A stretch of DNA of 64,000 bases from Candidatus Zhuqueibacterota bacterium (GCA_016929295.1 JAFGJB010000061.1:1-64000); one strand, 5' to 3'; counted from the stretch's first letter, positions 8,771-19,951 are shown. The notes: generated by a model not told the origin, from the sequence alone. Numbers and translations are program-made.

Positions 8771-9625
8771 ATGGATCCGCTCTTCTTATCATCAGTTATT
8801 GTCCTGGGTGGTCTTGGACTCTTGTTCGGCGCTGCTTTGGCCTATGCGTCGATAAAATTTGCCGTTTATGTTGATCCAAAGGTTGAGCAAGTTCTTGCTG
8901 TTCTGCCGGGCGCCAATTGCGGCGCCTGCGGCAGACCCGGTTGCGCCGCCTATGCTGAAGCGGTCGTCAAGGGTGAGACGCCGCCGAACATGTGTTCTCC
9001 TGGCGGCGCCGAGGTGACGGCCAAGATCGCGGCCATTCTGGGCGTCACTGCCGAGGCAGCTGATCCCAAAGTCGCTGTAGTACAATGTCAGGGCGGTAAA
9101 GAGCAAGCGATCGAAAAGTATATTTACGAGGGTATCCAGGATTGCAGTGCCGCCGAAATGGTCGGCGGCGGCGCCAAAGCGTGCTCATATGGTTGCCTTG
9201 GCCTGGGCTCCTGCGTCAGAGCTTGTCCATTTGACGCCATGTATATGAACGACAACGGTTTGCCTGTTGTCATTGAGGAAAAGTGCACCGCCTGCAATAT
9301 TTGTGTCACAACCTGCCCGCGCGGCATCATGGCGCTCATCCCTCGCAGTCAGAAAGTGTTTCTTGCCTGCGTGTCGCAAGATAAAGCAAAAGCGGTGAAA
9401 TCTGTCTGCACGGTCGGCTGCTTTGCCTGCAAAATTTGTGTGACACCCAAAGTCACGCCGGAGGGAGCAATTGAAATGTCCGGCAACTTGCCGGTCATCA
9501 AGAACATTCACTCCGATGATCTCTACGTCGCATTTGAAAAATGTCCCTCCCACTCTTATGTCGTGCGGATACCGCGTCCCGAACCGGCGGTCGTCGCCGA
9601 AGAAACGGTTGAAAAACAGCTATAG
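8771..9625 (+). CDS. rnfB: Rnf/Rsx electron transport complex subunit B
   Basis: This 284-residue iron-sulfur protein has an N-terminal membrane segment (about 5-30). It has the RnfB/Fes domain motif C50-x2-C53-x4-C58-x16-C75 and two ferredoxin-type [4Fe-4S] motifs ('CLGLGSCVRACPFDA', 'CTACNICVTTCPRG'). A further Cys-rich stretch follows ('CTVGCFACKIC'). RnfB passes electrons from ferredoxin into the Rnf membrane complex. The other Rnf subunits are not in the window, so the gene is isolated. A small Nfu-type scaffold follows 8 bases later, which may help load its clusters. Length and domain order are normal for clostridial/Bacteroidota-type RnfB. Confidence 0.9.
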   Translation: MDPLFLSSVIVLGGLGLLFGAALAYASIKFAVYVDPKVEQVLAVLPGANCGACGRPGCAAYAEAVVKGETPPNMCSPGGAEVTAKIAAILGVTAEAADPKVAVVQCQGGKEQAIEKYIYEGIQDCSAAEMVGGGAKACSYGCLGLGSCVRACPFDAMYMNDNGLPVVIEEKCTACNICVTTCPRGIMALIPRSQKVFLACVSQDKAKAVKSVCTVGCFACKICVTPKVTPEGAIEMSGNLPVIKNIHSDDLYVAFEKCPSHSYVVRIPRPEPAVVAEETVEKQL

Positions 9626-9633
9626 AGGTTTAA

Positions 9634-9864
9634 ATGTCGGAAATTACATTCGAAAAAGTCAATGACATCCTCGACACGATTCGGCCCGCCCTGATGGCGG
9701 ATGGCGGTAATGTCGAATTGGTGGATGTGAAGGACGGCATCGTCAAACTGCAACTGCAGGGCGCCTGCGTTGGCTGCCCTATGTCGCAAATGACGTTGCG
9801 CATGGGCATTGAGCGCGAATTGCGCAAGCACCTGCCCGATATACAACAGGTTGTCTCTGTCTGA
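9634..9864 (+). CDS. nfu: NifU C-terminal-domain iron-sulfur scaffold (Nfu)
   Basis: This 76-residue single-domain Nfu protein has 'RPALMADGGNVELVDV' and the cluster-binding pair C45-x2-C48 in 'GACVGCPMS'. It carries [4Fe-4S] clusters to client apoproteins in the cytoplasm. It begins 8 bases after rnfB and ends at a hairpin, so the two form a small operon. This suggests cluster delivery to RnfB, as an inference from context. Confidence 0.9.
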   Translation: MSEITFEKVNDILDTIRPALMADGGNVELVDVKDGIVKLQLQGACVGCPMSQMTLRMGIERELRKHLPDIQQVVSV

Positions 9865-9872
9865 GCTCACAC

Positions 9873-9891
9873 CGGCCTGAAATTCAGGCCG
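9873..9891 (+). terminator. Hairpin terminator after nfu
   Basis: A perfect inverted repeat CGGCCTGAA / TTCAGGCCG lies 9 bases after the nfu stop. Only a short T run follows, so termination may be partial, with read-through into the kinase gene. Confidence 0.5.
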
Positions 9892-9907
9892 TTTCGCTAA
9901 AATCGAG

Positions 9908-11047
9908 ATGCGCAAGAAAATCATCCTTGCTCCGGATTCTTTCAAGGAGAGTCTCTCCGCGGCGCGCGTGTGCGATGCCATGGAAAGAGGTGTTCGTCGG
10001 CTTCAGCCGGAGGCGAACATCGTCAAATGCCCTCTGGCGGACGGCGGCGAAGGCACTGTTGATGCATTGGTTTCAGCAACAAATGGCAGCCTTGTCAAAA
10101 AGCAGGTGGTGGGACCGTGCGGCAAGCCCGTGTGGGCTCAATTCGGGCTGCTGGGAGATGGCGCCACCGCCGTGATCGAAATGGCGTCGGCGTCCGGATT
10201 ACCGCTGCTCCCCCTTCATGAACGAAATCCCCTCCATACAACAAGCTTTGGGACGGGTCAGCTTTTGCAGGCAGCGCTGGAGTATGGTGTAAGCGAGCTC
10301 ATCGTCGGCATTGGCGGTTCGGCGACAAACGACTGCGGCGCCGGCATGGCCCAGGCACTCGGCGTGCGATTTTACGATGATGAGTCGATGATTTCCGACT
10401 ATATGACCGGCGGCCTGATGAACAAAGTCAGGGACATTGATATTTCGCACCTCGATGCGCGTCTTGCAAAGGTCACCATTAAAGTGGCGTGCGATGTCAA
10501 CATCCCGCTGCTCGGCGAGCGCGGCGCGTCGCGACTCTATGCGCCGCAAAAAGGCGCTGCACCGGCCGTTGTCGAACAGCTTGAAGAAAACATGCACCAC
10601 ATCATCGCGCTCATTGAAAAAGAGACTCGACCTGTACGCACGGAGCCGGGCGCCGGCGCTGCCGGAGGTTTGGGCGCCGGCCTCATGGCTTTCCTCAACG
10701 CCGAATTGTCGTCGGGCATCGACCTGGTGCTGGACGCCTGCCGGTTTGAGGAGCATATTCAGGACGCCGATGTCATACTCACCGGCGAGGGCCAGATCGA
10801 TGCGCAATCGGCAATGGGCAAAACGATCTCCGGTGTGCTCAAAAGAGCTGCCATTTACCACGTTCCCGTGATTGCCATTGGCGGCGCACTTTTAGATAGC
10901 GCTGATGCTCTATTCGATCTCGGCTTGTCGTCGATGTTTTGCATTTGCGATCGACCGATGGCGCTCGAGCGAGCTATTCTCGAGGCAGAAGGCCTCATCG
11001 AAAAAACAGTCAGTCAGATCGTTCGGCTCGTGCTGCCGGCATCGTGA
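9908..11047 (+). CDS. garK: Glycerate kinase (GarK/GlxK family)
   Basis: This 379-residue member of the glycerate 2-kinase family phosphorylates D-glycerate with ATP. Family marks are the N-terminal 'ILAPDSFKESLSA', 'CPLADGGEGTVDAL', 'GIGGSATNDCGAGMAQALG', 'GAAGGLGAGLMAF' and 'VILTGEGQIDAQSAMGK'. Length is as expected. It lies between the rnfB-nfu pair and a sugar ABC importer, 123 bases ahead of the importer and separated from it by a terminator. It could feed glycerate from sugar-acid breakdown into glycolysis. Confidence 0.92.
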   Translation: MRKKIILAPDSFKESLSAARVCDAMERGVRRLQPEANIVKCPLADGGEGTVDALVSATNGSLVKKQVVGPCGKPVWAQFGLLGDGATAVIEMASASGLPLLPLHERNPLHTTSFGTGQLLQAALEYGVSELIVGIGGSATNDCGAGMAQALGVRFYDDESMISDYMTGGLMNKVRDIDISHLDARLAKVTIKVACDVNIPLLGERGASRLYAPQKGAAPAVVEQLEENMHHIIALIEKETRPVRTEPGAGAAGGLGAGLMAFLNAELSSGIDLVLDACRFEEHIQDADVILTGEGQIDAQSAMGKTISGVLKRAAIYHVPVIAIGGALLDSADALFDLGLSSMFCICDRPMALERAILEAEGLIEKTVSQIVRLVLPAS

Positions 11048-11067
11048 AGACGATTTCCCGTAGCAGG

Positions 11068-11096
11068 AAGACCGGTTGTAATACGACCGGTTTTTA
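11068..11096 (+). terminator. Rho-independent terminator after glycerate kinase
   Basis: The stem AAGACCGGT / ACCGGTTTT (one G-U pair) has a 9-base loop and runs into TTTTTATTATT, about 20 bases after the stop codon. Confidence 0.65.
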
Positions 11097-11170
11097 TTAT
11101 TCCTTGCATTCTACTCAATTAATTCTAATTTATCAGCACCCCACTTTTTTGTAAATCAAGGATAAATCCG

Positions 11171-12130
11171 ATGAAAATGACGATTCGCCCCATCATTCTC
11201 GCCGCCACTCTCCTGCTGGCCTGTTCCCGTTCCGATCAAATTGAAATTGCCCTCATCCCGAAGGGCACGGATCTCATGTACTGGAAGGGCTTGCATGCCG
11301 GCGGCGCCAAAGCGGCGCAGGAGCTTGGTATCAAACTCATCTGGCAGGGGCCGCAAAAGGAGAGCGACCGCGAGCAGCAAATCAATATTGTCCAAAATTT
11401 CATCAGTCGCGGCGTCGATGCCATTGTTTTAGCGCCTCTGGATGAAGTGGCGCTCATCCGTCCAGTCAATGCGGCTGTCAAACGCAATATCCCGGTTGTC
11501 ATAGTGGACAGTGGTTTGCAGGGAGGAGATTTTACCAGCTACATTGCCACCGACAATTACGCTGCCGGCGAACTGGCGGCACGCCGGTTGACCGAGCTGC
11601 TCGGCGGCGCCGGCGAGGTCTTTATCGTCCGCTTCAATGAAGGGAGCAACAGCACCGGCTTGCGCGAGGAGGGCTTTTTGGCCTGGATTCGAGAGAATGC
11701 GCCCGGCATCGATATTGTCTCGAGCGACCAGTACTCGGGAGCAACCATGGAGCTGGCGCTGCAGACTGGCCAAAATCTGCTCAACAAGTTTCCGAATGTA
11801 CGAGGCATCTTTTGCCCAAACGAAACGACGACATTTGGTCTGATGCGTGCCCTGCAGACAGTTGGCAAGGCCAAAATCACCCTGGTCGGATTCGATTATA
11901 CAGATGCCGTAGCCAATGGCATCCGCGCCGGAGAGATCGCCGGCGTTGTCGTTCAGGATCCTTTTCGCATGGGATACGAAAGCGTCAAAACAGCCTATGC
12001 TGTGCTGCGCGGAGAAGCCGCAGAACCGATTATCAAGACAGATGTCATATTTGTCACTGCTGACAACATAGATGATCCGGACATCCGTGCTGTCACCGAG
12101 CCCGATATCGCCCGATGGCTGGAAAAATAG
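11171..12130 (+). CDS. Sugar ABC transporter substrate-binding lipoprotein (RbsB-like)
   Basis: This is a 319-residue periplasmic-binding protein of the ribose/LacI-type class. The N-terminus ends in a lipobox 'LLLACS', so it is a lipoprotein. Typical features are 'GVDAIVLAPLDEVALIRPV', 'IPVVIVDSGL', 'YIATDNYAAGELAARRL', 'GIFCPNETTTFGLMRAL' and 'LVGFDYTDAV'. It presents a monosaccharide to the importer encoded by the next two genes. The ATPase gene begins on the base after its stop. Substrate cannot be read from sequence; pentoses are plausible given the window's sugar genes. Confidence 0.9.
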   Translation: MKMTIRPIILAATLLLACSRSDQIEIALIPKGTDLMYWKGLHAGGAKAAQELGIKLIWQGPQKESDREQQINIVQNFISRGVDAIVLAPLDEVALIRPVNAAVKRNIPVVIVDSGLQGGDFTSYIATDNYAAGELAARRLTELLGGAGEVFIVRFNEGSNSTGLREEGFLAWIRENAPGIDIVSSDQYSGATMELALQTGQNLLNKFPNVRGIFCPNETTTFGLMRALQTVGKAKITLVGFDYTDAVANGIRAGEIAGVVVQDPFRMGYESVKTAYAVLRGEAAEPIIKTDVIFVTADNIDDPDIRAVTEPDIARWLEK

Positions 12131-13630
<1,500 letters not shown>

Positions 13631-13648
13631 TCAGGCCTGGAGTATTTT

Positions 13649-14614
13649 ATGATCAAGGGATTGAAAGACAAACTTGCTGTACTGGGTCCGTTTGTGGGCT
13701 TGCTGTTTGTGTTTGCCATTTTTCTCATCATATCGCCTCGATCCTTCATCAGTGGTTATAATCTCAAAACCATCATCACGCAGACGGTCATCGTCGGTAT
13801 CGGCGCCCTGGGAATGACCTTTGTCATCATCAGTGGCGGCATTGATCTGAGCGTCGGCTCGCTCATCGCGCTTGTCACCATTGTCATTGCTAAAACCCTC
13901 CATCTCGTCGACGTTCACAGCAGCTTGGGCGTATGGAGTGCAGCGCTGCTGGCCATTCTTGTCAGCTCATTCGTCGGTTTTTTGAACGGTTTTATCACTG
14001 CCATATGGCGCATTGTCCCGTTTATTGTAACGCTGGGCATGATGCAAATCGCGCGCGGCCTGGCAAAATGGCTGGCGAATGAGCAAACCGTTGTGGCGCC
14101 GATGACCGGTTTGAACAATTTGATGAATGTCGATCCCGAGCCGGCATGGCTCATCTTTGCACCCGGGGTATGGTTGATGATTGGCTTGACGGCCATTGTT
14201 TTTATCGTGCTCAAGTACACAGTCTTTGGTCGATACGTTTTTGTCCTCGGCTCCAATGAACAAGCCGCGCGTCTGTGCGGCATCAAAGTCCGCCTGCATC
14301 GTATCTGGGTGTACACGCTGGGAGGCGCGTTCGCCGGCATTGCCGGCGTGATGCAATTCGCCAATCTCACCATTGGCGATCCAACGGCAGCCGTCGGCCT
14401 CGAACTCGATATCATTGCCGCCGTCGTCATTGGTGGCGGATCTTTGAGTGGCGGCGAAGGAAGCGCCGTGGGTTCCATTTTAGGCGCGTTGATGATGGCT
14501 ATTTTGCGCAATGGCTGCAATCTTGTCGGCATTCCCACCTATGTGCAGAACATTCTCATCGGCTCAATCATCATCGGCGCCGTGGCAATTGATCGTTTGA
14601 GACATAAAAAATAA
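13649..14614 (+). CDS. Sugar ABC transporter permease (RbsC-like)
   Basis: This 321-residue inner-membrane protein has about 8-10 hydrophobic segments. It carries the family stretches 'GGIDLSVGSLIALV', 'FIVTLGMMQIARGLA', 'GRYVFVLGSNEQAARLCGI' and 'IAAVVIGGGSLSGGEGSAVGSILGAL'. It forms the channel of the ribose-type importer encoded with the two genes before it. The next gene, a RapA-like helicase, starts 7 bases later and so is probably on the same transcript. Confidence 0.92.
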   Translation: MIKGLKDKLAVLGPFVGLLFVFAIFLIISPRSFISGYNLKTIITQTVIVGIGALGMTFVIISGGIDLSVGSLIALVTIVIAKTLHLVDVHSSLGVWSAALLAILVSSFVGFLNGFITAIWRIVPFIVTLGMMQIARGLAKWLANEQTVVAPMTGLNNLMNVDPEPAWLIFAPGVWLMIGLTAIVFIVLKYTVFGRYVFVLGSNEQAARLCGIKVRLHRIWVYTLGGAFAGIAGVMQFANLTIGDPTAAVGLELDIIAAVVIGGGSLSGGEGSAVGSILGALMMAILRNGCNLVGIPTYVQNILIGSIIIGAVAIDRLRHKK

Positions 14615-14621
14615 GGAACAC

Positions 14622-17393
14622 ATGGCACCTTTTGCTGCAGGACAGCGCTGGGTCAGCGAGATGGAACCGGAGTTGGGCGTCGGTCTGATCACGGAAGTGT
14701 CAACGCGCAGGATTCGACTGTCATTCCCCGCTGCAGAGGTTGAGCGCCAATACGCGATCGGGACCGCACCTCTGCGACGGCTCGAGTTCAAAAGCGGCGA
14801 TACGATCAAACGCCGCGACGGGGTGAAATTTCGCGTGGATGCGGTGGAAGAAAATGGCGGTGTACTCACCTATCGCTGCGCCGAGCAACGCATAAATGAA
14901 GAAGAACTGGACGATCTCTTCAGTCTCGCCTCTCCTCAAGATCGCTTGTGCAGCGGCTTTTATGACACCAATGCTATGTTCATGCTGCGCGTCGACGCTC
15001 TGCACTGGCGCGCGAAACACTACCAATCGCCGGCTTTTGGTTTCATCGGCGGCCGCATCGATCTCATTCCGCATCAACTCTATGTGGCGGAGCAAGTGAG
15101 CGGCCGGCAAATTCCGCGCGTTTTGCTCTCCGATCAGATTGGTTTGGGTAAAACCATCGAGGCCATCCTCATCATTCATCGCCTCCTGCTCAGCCGCAGG
15201 ATCGAACGCGTCTTGATCATTGTTCCGGAAACTTTGGTGCACCAATGGTTTGTCGAATGTCTCCGCCGTTTCAATCTCGTCTTTCGCATCATCGATGCCG
15301 ATTATATGGCATCCCGTAGTGATCAGAACAGCACTCCCTTTGATGAAGACCAGCTCGCGCTGATCAGCCTGGATTATTTGATCCATGCGCCATCTTTAAT
15401 GCAGCACGCGCTGCAGGCTGCCTGGGATATGATCATCGTTGATGAAGCGCATCATATTCTTGAAGAGAGCGTCGAGTATCGCTTTCTCGAACAGCTGGCA
15501 GGACGGACGACTGGCCTGCTGCTGCTCACCGCCACACCGCAGCAGCTGGGACATCGCAGCCATTTTGCACGCTTGCAACTGCTCGATCCCGCGCGTTATT
15601 ATGATTACAGCGAGTTTAAGCGAGAGGCTGAGAACTATCGCAAGACTGCGAATCTGGTGATGCGGCTTTTGGACAACAAGGCGCTGCGCGCCTCCGATCT
15701 CGTCCTGTTGCAAGAGCTCGAGCCCTCAGCCGCAGCGGGCCGTTTGTCTGCTGCGGATCGCCCGCACATCATCCGCCATCTCCTGGATCGACATGGCCTT
15801 GGCCGCGTCATTTTTCGCAATACGCGCACGGCTATCCCCAACTTTCCGCCGCGAAAAGTGCATCTCATCGCGCTGGAAAGTGCGGGCAATCAGCACCGGC
15901 TCATCGAGGAATTCAAGGCAGATAGCAATGCCGACGTGAGGATGCAATATGATTTCAGGGACGATCCGCGCATCCTCTGGCTTGCCGGCTTTATCAAAAA
16001 GCACAAGAGCAAAATCCTTCTCATCTGCCATTCCGTGCAAAAAGCGACGGCAATTGAAGCGGCGTTGAAAAAGCATATCAATGCAAAATCAGCGCTTTTT
16101 CACGAGAATATGACCTTGCTGCAGCGCGATCGCAGTGCCGCCTGGTTTTCCGAGAAGGATGGCGCGCAGCTGCTCATCTGCTCCGAAATCGGCAGTGAAG
16201 GCCGCAACTTTCAGTTTGCGCATCACCTCGTTCTATTTGATCTGCCTCTCGATCCCGAACTGCTTGAGCAGCGCATCGGCAGGCTGGATCGAATCGGTCA
16301 AAGAGAGACAATCCATATCCATGTTCCCTATCAAAACGGCTCGCCGCAGGAAAAACTGGTACGCTGGTGCCACGAAGGTTTCCATGCCTTTGAGCAGAAC
16401 GCCGGCGATGCTTTCCAGCTTTATGAAAAATTTGGCGCTGCAGTTCGAAAAATTGCGCTCGAAAAAGAGAGCGCGAGATTGGATCAGCTCATCGCGGACA
16501 CCCGGATCTACCACGCATCCCTCACCGCTCAGCTGGAAAAAGGCCGCGACAGACTGCTGGAGCTCAATTCTTTTGATGAGAAAAAGGCGGCGGCTCTCAA
16601 AAAAGAGATCCAGAGTCTTGGCGCCGACTCGAGTTTTCAGGATTTGATGTTTCGTCTGTTCGACTATTTTGGCGTCGCTGTTGAAGAGCTCGCAGAATCG
16701 ATTCATCTCATGAGCATTGATCACCACACCCATTCTGACTTTCCATTTCCGGCCTTCCGCAGAGAGAGGGTCGCCATCTCGTTTGATCGTCAAACAGCGC
16801 TGTCGCGCGACGAGATCGAATTTTTGACGCCGGATCACCCGAGCGCCCTCGGCGCCATTGATCTTTTACTGGCCTCGGAAAAAGGCAATGCGGTTTTTGC
16901 TGCCTGGGAAAAAGAGCATCCGGAGCTGCTGCTCGAGTCTGTCTATATTTTGGAATGCCTTGCGCCGATGCGGCTGCATATTGAGCGCTTTTTTCCGCCG
17001 ACGCTCATACGCGTGCTTGTCAATCATCGAGGTGAAAACATGACCGCGACGCTGAGCATGGCCATGCTCAATAAGAATATCAGCAACGCGTCGAATCCGG
17101 ATCTTTTGCATAATGTTAAGATAAAGGGGACAATTCTACCCCGAATGATGGAAGCGTGTTTGCATTTTGCGCAAAAAATGGCTGCCTCAGAGAAGCGGCA
17201 AAAAGGTGCAACAGCGAGCGCCATCCTGCACGAAGAAATGCAGCGCTTGCAGTCTCTGATCAAAATCAATCCGAATGTGACGCAGCGGGAGATTGATCTG
17301 CTGCACGACGAGACGAGCGCTGTGCTAAAGGCAATCCGCAGAGCAAGACTTCGTCTGGACGCCATCCGATTCATTGTCGGGGGATGGAAATAG
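14622..17393 (+). CDS. rapA: RapA-like SNF2-family helicase (RNA polymerase-associated)
   Basis: This 923-residue SNF2/Swi2 ATPase has an N-terminal RapA-type beta region (about 1-100), Walker A 'DQIGLGKTIE' (171-180), a DEAH box at 274-277 ('IIVDEAHHIL') and a helicase C domain with 'GSEGRNFQFAHHLVLFDLP' and 'QRIGRLDRIGQ'. A long C-terminal extension follows. RapA recycles stalled RNA polymerase after transcription in E. coli, and domain order and length (968 aa there) fit. Its place directly behind sugar-transport genes is unusual and suggests shared transcription rather than shared function. The call to RapA rather than another SNF2 protein is good but not certain. Confidence 0.85.
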   Translation: MAPFAAGQRWVSEMEPELGVGLITEVSTRRIRLSFPAAEVERQYAIGTAPLRRLEFKSGDTIKRRDGVKFRVDAVEENGGVLTYRCAEQRINEEELDDLFSLASPQDRLCSGFYDTNAMFMLRVDALHWRAKHYQSPAFGFIGGRIDLIPHQLYVAEQVSGRQIPRVLLSDQIGLGKTIEAILIIHRLLLSRRIERVLIIVPETLVHQWFVECLRRFNLVFRIIDADYMASRSDQNSTPFDEDQLALISLDYLIHAPSLMQHALQAAWDMIIVDEAHHILEESVEYRFLEQLAGRTTGLLLLTATPQQLGHRSHFARLQLLDPARYYDYSEFKREAENYRKTANLVMRLLDNKALRASDLVLLQELEPSAAAGRLSAADRPHIIRHLLDRHGLGRVIFRNTRTAIPNFPPRKVHLIALESAGNQHRLIEEFKADSNADVRMQYDFRDDPRILWLAGFIKKHKSKILLICHSVQKATAIEAALKKHINAKSALFHENMTLLQRDRSAAWFSEKDGAQLLICSEIGSEGRNFQFAHHLVLFDLPLDPELLEQRIGRLDRIGQRETIHIHVPYQNGSPQEKLVRWCHEGFHAFEQNAGDAFQLYEKFGAAVRKIALEKESARLDQLIADTRIYHASLTAQLEKGRDRLLELNSFDEKKAAALKKEIQSLGADSSFQDLMFRLFDYFGVAVEELAESIHLMSIDHHTHSDFPFPAFRRERVAISFDRQTALSRDEIEFLTPDHPSALGAIDLLLASEKGNAVFAAWEKEHPELLLESVYILECLAPMRLHIERFFPPTLIRVLVNHRGENMTATLSMAMLNKNISNASNPDLLHNVKIKGTILPRMMEACLHFAQKMAASEKRQKGATASAILHEEMQRLQSLIKINPNVTQREIDLLHDETSAVLKAIRRARLRLDAIRFIVGGWK

Positions 17394-17411
17394 CTTTTTT
17401 ATATTTTTGTC

Positions 17412-17440
17412 TTGAAACTTAAACAATCTTCTACTATAAT
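17412..17440 (+). promoter_or_regulatory. Sigma-70-type promoter for the DUF5060 glycosidase gene
   Basis: TTGAAA (17412) and a perfect TATAAT (17435) are separated by 17 bases. The -10 ends about 51 bases before the chosen start codon at 17492. Confidence 0.7.
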
Positions 17441-17491
17441 ACAGATGACAAGATTGATGAGCACAAGTCTGCGAGAATGAGGAGAGATCGC

Positions 17492-19951
17492 ATGCAAAAT
17501 ATGAATAAATTTTTCATTTGCACGGCCGTGCTGTTCTCTCTCACCTCCCCGGCACTGCCGGTGACAATGCAAGTGGAGAAATGGGCTGTTTTTGAACTCC
17601 TCCTGCGCGGTCCAAACGCCGGCAATCCATTCACGGACTTTGAGTTGAGCGCCACATTTATAAACGGTGATAATGTCTACGCTGTCGATGGCTTTTATGA
17701 CGGCGACGGTCTCTACAAAATTCGTTTTATGCCGGACAAGGAAGGCACCTGGAAGTATATCACCCAGAGCAATGTGAAAAAGCTCAGTCGTAAAAAGGGA
17801 AAATTCACCTGCACGCCACCCTCTCTCAACAACCACGGACCAGTCCATGTTCACAATGAGTATCATTTTCGCTATGCAGATGGCGCCCCTTTCTTTCAAA
17901 TCGGCACCACCTGTTACGCCTGGACGCATCAGGGCGATGAGATGGAATTGCAAACGCTTGCAACCCTGGCACAATCGCCCTTCAATAAAGTGCGCATGTG
18001 CCTGTTTCCCAAATCCTACGACTATAACGACAACGAGCCAGTCTACTATCCATTTGAAGGCAAGCCGTTGACGAATTGGGATTTCAGCCGCTTCAATCCC
18101 CAGTTCTGGCGTCATTTTGAGGGACGCGTGCTTGATTTGCAGCGCCTTGGAATCGAGGCGGATATCATCCTCTTTCATCCTTATGATCGCTGGGGCTTTG
18201 CGTCCATGGACAGCGAAAGCGACGAGCGCTATCTCCGCTATGTCACAGCGCGATTATCAGCCTATCGCAACGTCTGGTGGTCTCTGGCAAATGAATATGA
18301 TTTGATGTCGGACAAGACCCTGGCGGACTGGGATCGCTTTTTCAGGATCCTTGTCCAGGAAGATCCTTACAACCACTTGCGCAGTATTCATAATTGTCAC
18401 GCTTTTTACGATCACAGCAAATCGTGGGTCACGCATGTCAGCGTTCAATCATCCGATATGGCAGCCGGCATTCGTCTTCGCGAACAGTATAAAAAGCCGG
18501 TCATCTATGACGAATGTCAATACGAAGGCGATATTCCGCAGGCCTGGGGTGACTTGTCGCCGCAAGAAATGACCGCGCGTTTCTGGCTTGGTGCAACGGG
18601 TGGCTGCTATGTCGGTCATGGTGAAACGTATCAAGATCCTGCAGACAAGTTGTGGTGGGCCAAAGGAGGCGTGCTGCGTGGCGCCAGTCCGGGACGAATC
18701 GCGTTCTTCAGAACCATCATGGCGCAGGCGCCGCTCTTTGAAGAGCTCGTGCCGTTCGGCAATGACCAGGGACTTTACCTCCTCGGAAAATCGGGAGAAT
18801 TTTACCTTGCCTATCTGGACAAGCCTAAAACAGTGACGTTCGTGCTTGCGGGAGAGCGGGACTATATGATTGAAATGATTGATCCATGGGAGATGACAAT
18901 CACTCCAATTGGCTCAGCGACCGACGCCGCGGAGGTCAGTTCGCTGTTTGCCGATCGAGTTTACCGGTTCACAGCCTACAAGGCGGGCGATTCTCGACTC
19001 CCCGTCGTCCTCGCAAAGGCGGACATTGCCTACGGCAGCGTACCGCTCGCCGTCAATTTCCGGGCTGAAGGCACAGCGAGCAGCTATAGCTGGAAAATAG
19101 ACGGCATGCTCTCCAACGAATCCAACACTTCCTTCATTTTCAACACAATTGGTCGACACATCATATCGCTCACCGGCAGGGATGCCAACGGTGCGTCTGC
19201 CATGTCTTTTATCATTATCAATGCCCTCCCCGCACTCCCGCAACATTTTGACGCTGACCTCAACTGGCCGGGAAGTCGCGATAATTTGCTCTTTTATTGG
19301 AAGCAAGGTCAAAAAGCGGGTGACCTGAGTCAGATCAAAAAGCCGGCGGCATTGGTTCTGGATGGCCGGGTGACATTCAGCTCGGATGGCGCCATCAAGC
19401 TCGGCGGCGGCAACGTTTCATCCACAATGGTCTCCGAGCAGCTGCAGGAGTGCAAGAAAACCAATCAGCTGGCCATAGAAGCCATCATCAAGACGGATAA
19501 TCTGGAACAGAGCGGCCCGTCTCGCATCATCACATTTTCCAGTGACACCCAATCCCGCAATTTCACTTTCGGCCAGGACAAGGAAAATCTCGTTTTTCGC
19601 TTGCGAACGCCAATGACCGGTAAAAATGCGATCGATCCGCAGGTGACCCTCTGCCCTCTTGAGGTGAATACCCGGACGCACATCATCGTCTCCTATTGTG
19701 ATGGCAACCTGTTTGTCTACAAAAACGGCGTCTTGCAAAAGCACATTCAAGATATTCAGGGTGATTTTAGCCCGTGGGAGAGCAAAGCACAATTCATCAT
19801 CGGGGATGAGCTCAGCGGCGATCGCCCCTGGTACGGTTCGCTCTACAACGTGGCTCTTTACAATCGGTTTATCACCGAAGAGGAGGCGCGCTTCAAATAT
19901 CAGATTGCCTCGAATAAAAATGACCGCCAGTGGCAAGGCCGTTTTTTTTAA
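17492..19951 (+). CDS. Secreted glycoside hydrolase-like protein (DUF5060-DUF4038-DUF5605, LamG tail)
   Basis: The 819-residue protein starts at ATG 17492 behind GGAG and has a signal peptide. Residues of about 25-110 match a DUF5060 beta domain ('VEKWAVFELLLRGP...GNPFTDFELSATF', 'GLYKIRFMPDKEGTWKYI'). About 115-430 form a TIM barrel like DUF4038/GH140 enzymes, with candidate catalytic acids in 'WWSLANEYDLM' and 'PVIYDECQYEGD'. A DUF5605-like domain follows ('GEFYLAYLDKP'), then a PKD-like segment and a LamG domain at about 610-815. It probably trims plant or pectic polysaccharide outside the cell; exact bond unknown. It has its own strong promoter. No sorting domain is seen at the C-terminus. 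Confidence 0.8.
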   Translation: MQNMNKFFICTAVLFSLTSPALPVTMQVEKWAVFELLLRGPNAGNPFTDFELSATFINGDNVYAVDGFYDGDGLYKIRFMPDKEGTWKYITQSNVKKLSRKKGKFTCTPPSLNNHGPVHVHNEYHFRYADGAPFFQIGTTCYAWTHQGDEMELQTLATLAQSPFNKVRMCLFPKSYDYNDNEPVYYPFEGKPLTNWDFSRFNPQFWRHFEGRVLDLQRLGIEADIILFHPYDRWGFASMDSESDERYLRYVTARLSAYRNVWWSLANEYDLMSDKTLADWDRFFRILVQEDPYNHLRSIHNCHAFYDHSKSWVTHVSVQSSDMAAGIRLREQYKKPVIYDECQYEGDIPQAWGDLSPQEMTARFWLGATGGCYVGHGETYQDPADKLWWAKGGVLRGASPGRIAFFRTIMAQAPLFEELVPFGNDQGLYLLGKSGEFYLAYLDKPKTVTFVLAGERDYMIEMIDPWEMTITPIGSATDAAEVSSLFADRVYRFTAYKAGDSRLPVVLAKADIAYGSVPLAVNFRAEGTASSYSWKIDGMLSNESNTSFIFNTIGRHIISLTGRDANGASAMSFIIINALPALPQHFDADLNWPGSRDNLLFYWKQGQKAGDLSQIKKPAALVLDGRVTFSSDGAIKLGGGNVSSTMVSEQLQECKKTNQLAIEAIIKTDNLEQSGPSRIITFSSDTQSRNFTFGQDKENLVFRLRTPMTGKNAIDPQVTLCPLEVNTRTHIIVSYCDGNLFVYKNGVLQKHIQDIQGDFSPWESKAQFIIGDELSGDRPWYGSLYNVALYNRFITEEEARFKYQIASNKNDRQWQGRFF

